DNA of 9,679 bases from CAUZFZ01 sp963579025 (GTDB taxonomy: Bacteria; Planctomycetota; Planctomycetia; Planctomycetales; Planctomycetaceae): positions 1-9,679 of the forward strand of contig CAUZFZ010000261.1 of NCBI GenBank assembly GCA_963579025.1, written 5' to 3'. The notes below the pieces were generated by a model. It was not told the DNA's origin. It worked only from the letters and a program-made list of their open reading frames with translations, and did no database searches. Each line of letters starts with the position of its first letter. Positions within the stretch are counted from its first letter, which is position 1. The position numbers and the translations under genes were made by a program. Shown here piece by piece: positions 1-6,248 of the stretch.

Positions 1-4
1 GGGT

Positions 5-22
5 CGCGGTGCGCGCACCGCG
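5..22. repeat. 18-bp perfect palindrome at the window edge
   Basis: Bases 5-22 are fully self-complementary (cgcggtgc, gc, gcaccgcg). It lies about 200 bases beyond the end of the last gene. Because it touches the window edge I cannot tell whether it belongs to a larger element, a terminator of a neighbouring gene, or chance in GC-rich DNA. Bases 1-219 otherwise show no supportable gene. Confidence 0.4.
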
Positions 23-129
23 TTTCCCGAGCCGCCGCATGCGCCGACATAACCCGCTCCCGCCACTGCGATCATTCTCCATCGATCCGCGACACCCTTC
101 CACAAGCCTCACTCGACAAACCATCCCTC

Positions 130-170
130 AAAAACACAAATCCCGGACGCCACTGGGCGGAGCCAGTGGC
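130..170 (-). terminator. Hairpin with trailing T-rich tract behind the aminotransferase gene
   Basis: Read on the minus strand, about 50 nt after the aminotransferase stop codon, an 8-bp stem (163-170 with 149-156, loop of 6) is followed after 8 nt by a T-rich stretch (complement of 130-140). The location at the 3' end of the gene set suggests transcription termination. The gap between stem and T-run is larger than in a canonical intrinsic terminator. The hairpin (ccactgg / ccagtgg) also resembles short dispersed hairpins common in planctomycete intergenic DNA, so it may be a repeat rather than a dedicated terminator. Confidence 0.4.
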
Positions 171-219
171 ACCCATCAATTCAGAATGGACGAACCAGTA
201 GCTGTCTCCAAGAGCGAAA

Positions 220-1428
220 TCAGGACGCTCGCAGCAGCTCGGTCAGCGCCTGCGCAAGATGCTCGATCTCCGCGGCCGTGTTGTACAGGTGAGCGGACAC
301 GCGCACGGAACGTCGACCCTGCCAGTGGACGATGGGGATTTCGATGCGGTAACGATCCCATAACGCGTCCTGAATCGGATGACGCTGCTGCGGGTCGAGA
401 TCGTCCTCGATTGGCAGCGGGAAACTGAGCATCGACCCGTAGTGCGATGCCTGCGACGCCAGTGGCTCAAGACACGTCACTGCGACGATCCGCTCGCGGG
501 CCAGCGCGAGTAATTCACTCGCGTGGCTGCGAAATGTCTCCAGAGCTGAAACTTCGTGCTCGTCGGAAAGTGGCTGCTCGAAGAATTGAATCGCATCAGC
601 CACGGCGAGATACGCTGCCGGGTCGCGTGTGCCGGACCAGACGAATTCGTCCTTCCAGCTCGGCTGGCGGCCGGAAACGCTGCCGCCCCAACTGATCACC
701 GCCGGCTCCACTTTCTTCTGCCATCGCGGTGACGTGTAGAGGAATCCACTCCCAAACGGGGCACACAGCCATTTGTGACAGCTTGCTGTGTAGAAGTCGC
801 AGTCCAACCTACGCAGATCGAGCGGGAGCATGGCGACAGCGTGCGGACCGTCGATGCAGACGGGAATTCCGCGCTCGCGGGCCAGGCGGCAGATTTCGTC
901 GACTGGCAGAATCAGTGCGGTTGGCGACGTCACGTGGCTGATGACGATCAGCTTTGTGCGATCGGTCACTGCAGAGAAAAAGGCCGCGGCGGTTTCTTCG
1001 GCACTGCAAAGGGGCAGCGGGATCTCCTGGATGACAACACGTGCTCCGGTTTGACGGGCGCGGCGACGCCACAGACGCGTGACAGCTCCATACTCGTGAT
1101 CGGTCAGCAGGACTTCATCGTCACTATTCAGAGCAAACGTCTGGGCGACAATGTTCATTCCGGCCGTGGCATTTTCGACAAAGACCAGGTTGCCCCGGCT
1201 GGTGCCGACGAACTTTGCCAGCGTGGCGAGCGATTCCTCGAGCGCCGCTTCCATTTCCCGCATGAAGAAGTTCATCGGCTGCGATTCGAGCCGACGGCTC
1301 CAGCGCTCACGAGACTCCTGGACGACGCGCGGTGACGGACCGAAGGAACCGTGATTCAGATAAACGACGTCGTCCGGCAGCGACCAGAGCGAGTGGATGA
1401 ACGCAGAGTCGGTCATCGGGGATGTCAT
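220..1428 (-). CDS. Class V aminotransferase-family PLP enzyme, isopenicillin-N-epimerase-like
   Basis: A cytosolic fold-type I pyridoxal-phosphate enzyme of 402 residues, the usual full length for this family. The N-terminus carries YLNHGSFGPSP (residues 23-33), typical of the CefD-like branch. The cofactor site is visible: D193 in CIDGPHA, H196, and the Schiff-base lysine K219 in SCHKWLCAP. WSGTRDP (264-270) and the C-terminal RVSAHLYNT (376-384) are also family hallmarks. The branch includes epimerases, desulfurases, C-S lyases and aminotransferases, so the substrate cannot be read from sequence and 'epimerase' should not be taken literally. The gene starts 51 bp behind the preceding regulator stop and may be co-transcribed, but nothing ties it to chemosensing. 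No good Shine-Dalgarno precedes ATG 1428; an in-frame ATG at residue 5 (1416) is an alternative start. Confidence 0.9.
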   Translation of the reverse strand: MTSPMTDSAFIHSLWSLPDDVVYLNHGSFGPSPRVVQESRERWSRRLESQPMNFFMREMEAALEESLATLAKFVGTSRGNLVFVENATAGMNIVAQTFALNSDDEVLLTDHEYGAVTRLWRRRARQTGARVVIQEIPLPLCSAEETAAAFFSAVTDRTKLIVISHVTSPTALILPVDEICRLARERGIPVCIDGPHAVAMLPLDLRRLDCDFYTASCHKWLCAPFGSGFLYTSPRWQKKVEPAVISWGGSVSGRQPSWKDEFVWSGTRDPAAYLAVADAIQFFEQPLSDEHEVSALETFRSHASELLALARERIVAVTCLEPLASQASHYGSMLSFPLPIEDDLDPQQRHPIQDALWDRYRIEIPIVHWQGRRSVRVSAHLYNTAAEIEHLAQALTELLRAS

Positions 1429-1479
1429 CTCTGCCGGGCGTTGCGTACCGGTTTCAACACGACAAGTGCCGCGACACGC

Positions 1480-2370
1480 TCACGAGTCGCCGTCGAACCG
1501 TTTGATCATCGTGATCTCGTTGCCGACTTCGTTATGAGAGACCGAGTCCAGGAAACTCTGAATCAGCATCATGCCTCGACCGTGAGGCCGCAGCAGGTTC
1601 TCGGGATCGGTCGGGTCAGGAATCTGGTCGGGGCTGAAGCCAGGCCCTTCGTCCGTCACCACATATCTCGCTTCCTCGGCCGTGACCGTCGCTTTCACAC
1701 GGACGGTGCGGCTGCAGTAGGGCTCGATCTTCTGGCGTTCTTCGCCCATCAGTCGGTACGAGTTGTCGTCGAGATCCCTCAGACCGGAATCGAGTTCCAG
1801 ATTGCCGTGATCGATCGCATTCATAATCGCTTCTTTGATCCCCATCAGGATCCGGAAGACACCGGTGTCGTCACCGAACCTGTGTTCTTTCAACTGCTGT
1901 TCGAGGCGGCCGATCAGAGCGGACGTCAGATGGTGATTGTTTGAGATACGATAGGTAACTTCTGTTGAGACGATGGCTGCGGAAAGCCGTTCCTCGTTCC
2001 GCTTTGACTCCAGCACTTCGACGATGTCATTGAGGGCGGGCAGCAGATCTTTTTCGAGCAGCTTCTTCGGAATGTAGCTCGACGCACCGGATTTGAGGGC
2101 TCGGGCGGCGAGTTCTTCCGTGCCGTCGGCCGTGATCACGATCACAGGGACACCGGGGAAATCACGCCGCACGGCCTCGACTAATTCCAGTCCGTCCATC
2201 TCGGGCATGTGCAGATACGTCAACACAATGTCCGGTATGAACTCCTGCATCGAATTCAGCGCTTCGAGTCCATTCACAGCCGTTGTGACCTCAAAGCCCG
2301 AATCCTCAAGCAGGATTTCGATCTCGGCTCGCTGGGTCGCGCTGTCTTCAGCTACGAGAATGTGTGTCAT
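1480..2370 (-). CDS. Receiver domain fused to RsbW-like (HATPase_c_2) anti-sigma kinase domain; phospho-acceptor Asp replaced by Tyr
   Basis: A 296-residue soluble regulator. Residues 1-120 are a CheY-like receiver: the acidic pair E8/D9, T80, and the lysine in PKK (102-103) are present. At residue 52, in PDIVLTYLHMPEMDG, tyrosine (TAT) stands where the phosphorylated aspartate is expected. Residues about 135-296 are an ATP-binding domain of the RsbW/SpoIIAB type: N-box E180, N184, H188 and G189 (KEAIMNAIDHGN), G1 box D240-E-G-P-G-F, G2 box RPHGRG (261-266), ending in GNEITMIKR. In known relatives such domains bind or phosphorylate anti-anti-sigma (STAS) partners. Its position after cheB suggests it is the output of the chemosensory set, though no STAS or sigma gene is in the window. 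The start is fixed by a GGAG 6 nt before ATG. It could alternatively be a phosphorylation-independent docking regulator. Confidence 0.88.
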   Translation of the reverse strand: MTHILVAEDSATQRAEIEILLEDSGFEVTTAVNGLEALNSMQEFIPDIVLTYLHMPEMDGLELVEAVRRDFPGVPVIVITADGTEELAARALKSGASSYIPKKLLEKDLLPALNDIVEVLESKRNEERLSAAIVSTEVTYRISNNHHLTSALIGRLEQQLKEHRFGDDTGVFRILMGIKEAIMNAIDHGNLELDSGLRDLDDNSYRLMGEERQKIEPYCSRTVRVKATVTAEEARYVVTDEGPGFSPDQIPDPTDPENLLRPHGRGMMLIQSFLDSVSHNEVGNEITMIKRFDGDS

Positions 2371-2376
2371 GAAAGT

Positions 2377-2380
2377 CTCC
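2377..2380 (-). promoter_or_regulatory. Shine-Dalgarno GGAG of the receiver-ATPase gene
   Basis: GGAG on the minus strand, 6 nt before the ATG at 2370. It supports that start and shows that ribosomes can enter independently here, after the repeat element that separates this gene from cheB. No convincing sigma-70 promoter was seen in 2381-2455, so whether the gene also has its own promoter is open. Confidence 0.6.
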
Positions 2381-2454
2381 GGCCGTCACCGTACGCGAGA
2401 GTGTCTAAACTCCGCTGACTGTAGCCAACTCTGCTCGGGTCTTTCTGAATTCCA

Positions 2455-2574
2455 GGCCCTGTTTGAAAACCCGTAGGATGGGCACTCTTGCCCGTCCCCA
2501 CATCGCGATTCATCGAGAAATGGACGGGCAAGAGTGCCCATCCTACGAGCGAATTCGAGTTTTCAAACAGAGCC
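2455..2574. repeat. Dispersed inverted-repeat element (MGTLARP...DGQECPSY type) between cheB and the output regulator
   Basis: Two nested inverted repeats. The inner arms are 26 bp and perfectly complementary (2472-2497 and 2522-2547) around a 24-nt loop. The outer arms (2455-2470 and 2559-2574) match at 15 of 16 positions. Translated on the plus strand, the element reads MGTLARP and DGQECPSY, a spurious peptide pair that I recall from many planctomycete intergenic regions. This points to a dispersed, possibly MITE- or REP-like repeat. It begins 32 bp after the cheB stop and ends 84 bp before the next ATG. On the minus strand the stem is followed by GGGTTTTC, too weak to call an intrinsic terminator, but a stem this long could slow polymerase or protect an RNA 3' end. 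Confidence 0.8.
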
Positions 2575-2606
2575 GGGTGGATTTGTCAGTCATACATGAA
2601 TCGGGA

Positions 2607-3698
2607 TCAGTCGACGCTTCCGGCGGCCGCACGGCACATTGCCGCAGCGATCGCTGGCGGGTCGAGCACAGCACTGACGAGACCTTCCTCAACCGCGACC
2701 CTGGGCATGCCGTATACAACGCATGATTCCTCATTCTGCGCGATGATATGAGCACCGCACTGTTTGAGGGCTTTGAGTCCATCGACGCCATCGCGACCCA
2801 TTCCAGTCAGAATGATCGCAATCGCATCCTCGCCGTACGCTCGTGCCACGGACTCGAACAGTGAGCTGGCCGCTGGTCGGAAGCCACCTACGGGCAGGTC
2901 GTTCGTCAATACGAGTGTGCGGTCTGGTGCCACCTCCAGATGGAAATCCTCGGGAGCCACATACACCGTTCCGCCGCTCGCGAATTCGCCTGGCTGAGCA
3001 ACCTGCACTCGAACTCCGACCGCTCCGTCGAGCCATTGGACCAGCCCGTTCGTGAATCCTTCGCTGATGTGCTGCACGCAAACGATTGGAATCGGGAAGT
3101 CTGCTGGCAATGCGGACAGGATCTCATGCAAAGCCTGCGGGCCGCCAGTGGAGGCCGCGATCGCGACAATTCTTGCGTTGCTGGCCGACTCGGCTAAACG
3201 GCGCGAACTGTGTTTTGCGTCCGGATTTGGCTCGCGCGATCGCCGCTGCCGCACAACTTTGACCTGCGACATCGTGCGGACGGTGTCGATCAGCTGACTG
3301 CACGAGGATTGAAAATCAGCGGACGTGGGAGCTGTTGGTTTGCCAATGACCGTCAGAGCTCCGGCCTGCAGCGAGTTCATCGACTTTTCTGCATCCGGAC
3401 TGCTCTCGCTCCCGCTGACTATGACGATGGGTGTCGGCTGGGCGATCATGATTTCGCGAGTTGCCTCGTACCCGTCCATGTGCGGCATCTGTACGTCCAT
3501 CGTGACGATGTCCGGACGCAGTTCACGCACCATGCGCACGCCTTCCGCGCCGTCCTTCGCCGCACCGACAACCGTGATGCCCTCTTCTCCATTGAGGATC
3601 TCGACGATCAGGTCCCGGGCAACGGGCGAATCTTCCACCACTATCACGCGCAGCATCTGTGTCATCCGTTTCGGCCGATCGGTTGTCCCATCAGGCAT
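2607..3698 (-). CDS. cheB: CheB: receiver plus protein-glutamate methylesterase/glutamine deamidase
   Basis: This enzyme removes methyl groups from glutamates of the chemoreceptor signalling domain (and can deamidate glutamines), giving adaptation when phosphorylated by CheA. The 363-residue protein has the standard two-domain layout. The receiver is at about 15-135 with E22/D23, phospho-acceptor D68 in DIVTMDVQMPHMDG, and K120. The linker is about 140-173. The catalytic domain is at about 175-355 with nucleophile S183 (AASTGGP), H210 (CVQHIS) and D303 (GMGRDG), the expected triad. FRPAASSLF (273-281) is the family's conserved loop. All key residues are intact. The start codon follows the cheA TAG with no spacing (TAGATG), suggesting translational coupling. 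In-frame ATGs at residues 12 (3665) and 15 (3656) are possible alternative starts, and no clear Shine-Dalgarno decides. The matching methyltransferase CheR is not in the window. Confidence 0.95.
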   Translation of the reverse strand: MPDGTTDRPKRMTQMLRVIVVEDSPVARDLIVEILNGEEGITVVGAAKDGAEGVRMVRELRPDIVTMDVQMPHMDGYEATREIMIAQPTPIVIVSGSESSPDAEKSMNSLQAGALTVIGKPTAPTSADFQSSCSQLIDTVRTMSQVKVVRQRRSREPNPDAKHSSRRLAESASNARIVAIAASTGGPQALHEILSALPADFPIPIVCVQHISEGFTNGLVQWLDGAVGVRVQVAQPGEFASGGTVYVAPEDFHLEVAPDRTLVLTNDLPVGGFRPAASSLFESVARAYGEDAIAIILTGMGRDGVDGLKALKQCGAHIIAQNEESCVVYGMPRVAVEEGLVSAVLDPPAIAAAMCRAAAGSVD

Positions 3699-6110
3699 CT
3701 ACAGTAGTTGCTGAATCGTTTCGAGGATGTTCGTCTGATCGAACTGGCTCTTGACCAGATACGCACTCGCGCCAACTCGCACGCCCTGGGCGATATCTTC
3801 TTGGTTATCGCGCGATGTGACCAGCACGACGGGTGTCCGACTGAACTGTTCTGATGAACGCAGGGCGTCGGTTAACTGGAAACCATCCATCCGCGGCATG
3901 TCGACATCCGCGACGACGACATTCGCGGGCGGCTGCATGGCCTGCAGTCGATCCCACGCATCCTGACCATCCACCGCAGTCGTCACGTCATATCCGGCGG
4001 CTTCCAGAATGCTGCGGAGCAGCGTTCGCGTGGTCATCGAGTCGTCCACCACGAGAATTCGCTGCGCGGTGTTGACTGGAGCAGCCACGCTCAGCGTCAG
4101 ACCGCGACTGGCGTGATGACCCGCAACGAGTGTCCGCATCAGCCCGGAAACATTGAGCAGCAGAGCAATCTCGCCGGATCTCAGAAGCGTGCCGCCAGAC
4201 ACATGTGGTAGCCGGTGAATCCGCGGCCCCAGATTTTTTACGACGATTTCCTGTTCATTCGACACACCGTCCACGACCAGAACGGCCTCGCGCACGCCGG
4301 ACTGCGCGACGACACCCAGCATGCGACCTGTCTCGGTTGTTTTGACGTCGCCGCGGTGGTTCAGCAGTTCGTTCAGCGGAACGACCGGCACGGGTGAGCC
4401 ACCCAGCGACAGCGTGTCCTGACCCTGAACTGACCGCAGTTCGTCCGGATCGAACCGGACGAGTTTCCTGACATTCGACGACGGCAGAACAAACGGTTGG
4501 TTCTCAATTTCGACGAACACGCCGTTGATGGTTGTCAGCGTGAGTGGCACGCGCAGAGTAAACCGGGTCCCCAGGCCGGGCTGGCTGGCTGTGTCGATCG
4601 AGCCGCGCAGGCGTTCCACCTGGCTTTTGACGACGTCCATTCCGACACCGCGGCCCGAAACGTCGGTAATGATCTCAACGGTGGAAAATCCCGGCAGGAA
4701 GATGCTGTTGACGAGATCCTGAGTATCAGACGGTTCGGGCAGACCCTGCTGAACCAGACGCTGGCGAATTCGATCGAGGCTTAGCCCCTGGCCGTCGTCG
4801 GCCACGACCACCTCCACCTGCGAGCCGCGCAATTCAGCCGACACGATCACTCGACCAGTCTCTGACTTACCTGTGGCCCCTCGCTCGGTCGGCGTTTCGA
4901 TGCCGTGATCGACCGCGTTGCGAACAAGGTGCAGCAGTGGATCGGCCAGGCCGGTGACGACCGAGCGGTCCAATTCGATATCGCCTCCCGCAACATGCAG
5001 ATCGACCGTCTTGCCCGTCGATGTGGCGATGTCGCGCACGGCACGTTCCAGGCCGGCGCAGGCTTCTTCAAACGGCACCATCCGGATCTGGTGGACCTGA
5101 TCCTGCACGGTCGCGCCCGCATTGTTGAGCTGTCGGACATCACTAAGTGTCTGCCGACGCAGTCGTTCCAGTGTGCGTTCCATGTCGCGCAGACGCTCAC
5201 CCGTTCCTTCGACGGTTTGAATCAACCGCGCCGCATACTGGCTGGAGCGTGCCAGCAGCGAGTCTGTTCCGCCGTCTTCAATCATTCGCACCAGCGTGCG
5301 TTGAACGCCTTGCCATTCCTGCTTCCACTCGGTGATGGAATCAAGCGACGACTCCACGGCGACGGGATGCGATTCCACACGCTGGCGCGCGACGAGAAGC
5401 TCGCCCGTCCAGGCCAGAAGCTGGTCCAGTTTTTCCTGCGATACGCGGACGGTCGATGCGATCAAAGGCTCCGGCGCGGCCGAACGCCCGGTGTCGACAG
5501 ACTCGTCGCGGCTGACGGCTTCTGGCTCAACTTCTAACGTCGCACTGGCATTCGGGACCGATCGTTGATCGATTGATGCCGGCTGCGATGGCGTTTTCGG
5601 GATCTCTTTAGACACCACCACATCGGGTGCCGAAGCGATCTGAGTTGACGGGATATCGTCCTGAATGACAGGGGCGCGTCCTTTCCCAGGCAATTCAAAC
5701 TCATCTCCAGCAGCCATCGCCTTCAAGCAGGATTCCCATTCGCCGAGCGACTTGTCATCAACAGCCTCGTCGGCTCTCAGACACTGTCCAGCCGAGCTGA
5801 TGGCGTCCGCCGTCCTGAGCAGCAGCGTGAACAGTTGCGGCGTTGCTTCGAGTCGCTGATCTCGGATTCCGCCCAGCACGCTCTCCATGTGGTGGCAGAC
5901 CTGTTCGATCTCCGGCTGAGCTACGGCACGGGCGGCACCCTTCAAGCTGTGTGCCGCACGAAACAGTTCGGCCAGAACAGCACCGCTATCTTCGTTCGAG
6001 GAATCCTTCTCCAGAACGAGCACGCCTCGATTGAGTGTGCGCACGTGCTCATCCAGTTCATCGAGGAACGTCGCCATCAGACGCAGCAGAAGTTTCGCGC
6101 GATCCACCAC
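3699..6110 (-). CDS. cheA: Hybrid chemotaxis histidine kinase CheA with C-terminal receiver
   Basis: A cytoplasmic kinase read by the receptor through CheW. Numbering from GTG 6110 (803 residues): HPt domain about 5-115 with phospho-histidine H54 (AAHSLKGAARA); acidic, proline/serine-rich linker about 135-215 with no recognisable CheY/CheB-binding P2 domain; dimerisation region about 220-340; ATPase with N-box N398/H402 (RNAVDHGIE), G1 box DDGQG (438-442), G2 box GRGVGMD (486-492); CheW-like domain about 520-660; receiver about 683-803 with D689/D690, phospho-acceptor D735 (ADVDMPRMDG), T765 and K787, all intact. The open frame continues upstream to an ATG at 6245, but that stretch is largely encoded by a perfect palindrome. 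GAGAGGAG lies 8 nt before GTG 6110, and the protein from there starts like other HPt domains. GTG 6107 and ATG 6077 are alternatives. The fused receiver probably serves as phosphate sink or internal output, as in WspE or FrzE. Confidence 0.94.
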   Translation of the reverse strand: MVDRAKLLLRLMATFLDELDEHVRTLNRGVLVLEKDSSNEDSGAVLAELFRAAHSLKGAARAVAQPEIEQVCHHMESVLGGIRDQRLEATPQLFTLLLRTADAISSAGQCLRADEAVDDKSLGEWESCLKAMAAGDEFELPGKGRAPVIQDDIPSTQIASAPDVVVSKEIPKTPSQPASIDQRSVPNASATLEVEPEAVSRDESVDTGRSAAPEPLIASTVRVSQEKLDQLLAWTGELLVARQRVESHPVAVESSLDSITEWKQEWQGVQRTLVRMIEDGGTDSLLARSSQYAARLIQTVEGTGERLRDMERTLERLRRQTLSDVRQLNNAGATVQDQVHQIRMVPFEEACAGLERAVRDIATSTGKTVDLHVAGGDIELDRSVVTGLADPLLHLVRNAVDHGIETPTERGATGKSETGRVIVSAELRGSQVEVVVADDGQGLSLDRIRQRLVQQGLPEPSDTQDLVNSIFLPGFSTVEIITDVSGRGVGMDVVKSQVERLRGSIDTASQPGLGTRFTLRVPLTLTTINGVFVEIENQPFVLPSSNVRKLVRFDPDELRSVQGQDTLSLGGSPVPVVPLNELLNHRGDVKTTETGRMLGVVAQSGVREAVLVVDGVSNEQEIVVKNLGPRIHRLPHVSGGTLLRSGEIALLLNVSGLMRTLVAGHHASRGLTLSVAAPVNTAQRILVVDDSMTTRTLLRSILEAAGYDVTTAVDGQDAWDRLQAMQPPANVVVADVDMPRMDGFQLTDALRSSEQFSRTPVVLVTSRDNQEDIAQGVRVGASAYLVKSQFDQTNILETIQQLL

Positions 6111-6118
6111 GCAGCGGA

Positions 6119-6126
6119 CTCCTCTC
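6119..6126 (-). promoter_or_regulatory. Shine-Dalgarno GAGAGGAG that sets the cheA start
   Basis: GAGAGGAG on the minus strand ends 8 nt before GTG 6110 (11 nt before GTG 6107). It is the strongest ribosome-binding site seen in the window. It argues against the ATG at 6245, which sits at the very edge of the palindrome with no such site. Confidence 0.65.
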
Positions 6127-6182
6127 GAATTCGGTTCCCCTGGTGAGCCGACGGCGCTAGCCCAATGGCCCCGGAGTTCTGC

Positions 6183-6244
6183 TGATTGTCGCCTTTCGCT
6201 CCGCGAAAGTAACGCTACTTTCGCGGAGCGAAAGGCGACAATCA
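6183..6244. repeat. 29-bp perfect inverted repeat (4-nt loop) between mcp and cheA
   Basis: Arms 6183-6211 and 6216-6244 are complementary at all 29 positions around a 4-nt loop. The element begins 4 bp after the receptor stop and ends 72 bp before the cheA GTG, so it fills nearly half of that junction. The core (cctttcgctccgcgaaag) resembles dispersed hairpins that I associate with planctomycete genomes. No T-run follows on either strand, so it is not a canonical intrinsic terminator. In RNA it would form a very stable stem able to block 3'-to-5' decay of the upstream cheW-mcp segment or reduce read-through into cheA. Reading through it in frame gives the artificial N-terminus MIVAFRSAKVALLSRSERRQ. 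Confidence 0.9.
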
Positions 6245-6248
6245 TCCC

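Noticed and set aside
9..428. Plus-strand open frame of 139 codons at the left end
   Set aside because: Arg/Pro-rich composition with no recognisable domain, half of it antisense to the well-supported aminotransferase gene; it reads through the 149-170 hairpin.
775..1335. Plus-strand open frame of 186 codons
   Set aside because: Antisense to the PLP-binding core of the aminotransferase-family gene and has no family resemblance.
2463..2751. Small plus-strand frames containing MGTLARP / DGQECPSY
   Set aside because: The peptide is produced by the inverted-repeat element and the frame then runs antisense into cheB; treated as repeat, not gene.
4905..5537. Plus-strand open frame of 210 codons inside cheA
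   Set aside because: Fully antisense to the conserved dimerisation and ATPase region of CheA; Cys/His/Arg-rich translation without a domain, typical of a GC-rich shadow frame.
6183..6244. Intrinsic terminator after mcp
   Set aside because: The stem is very strong but no T-run follows on the minus strand and cheA follows in the same direction; called a repeat with possible regulatory effect instead.
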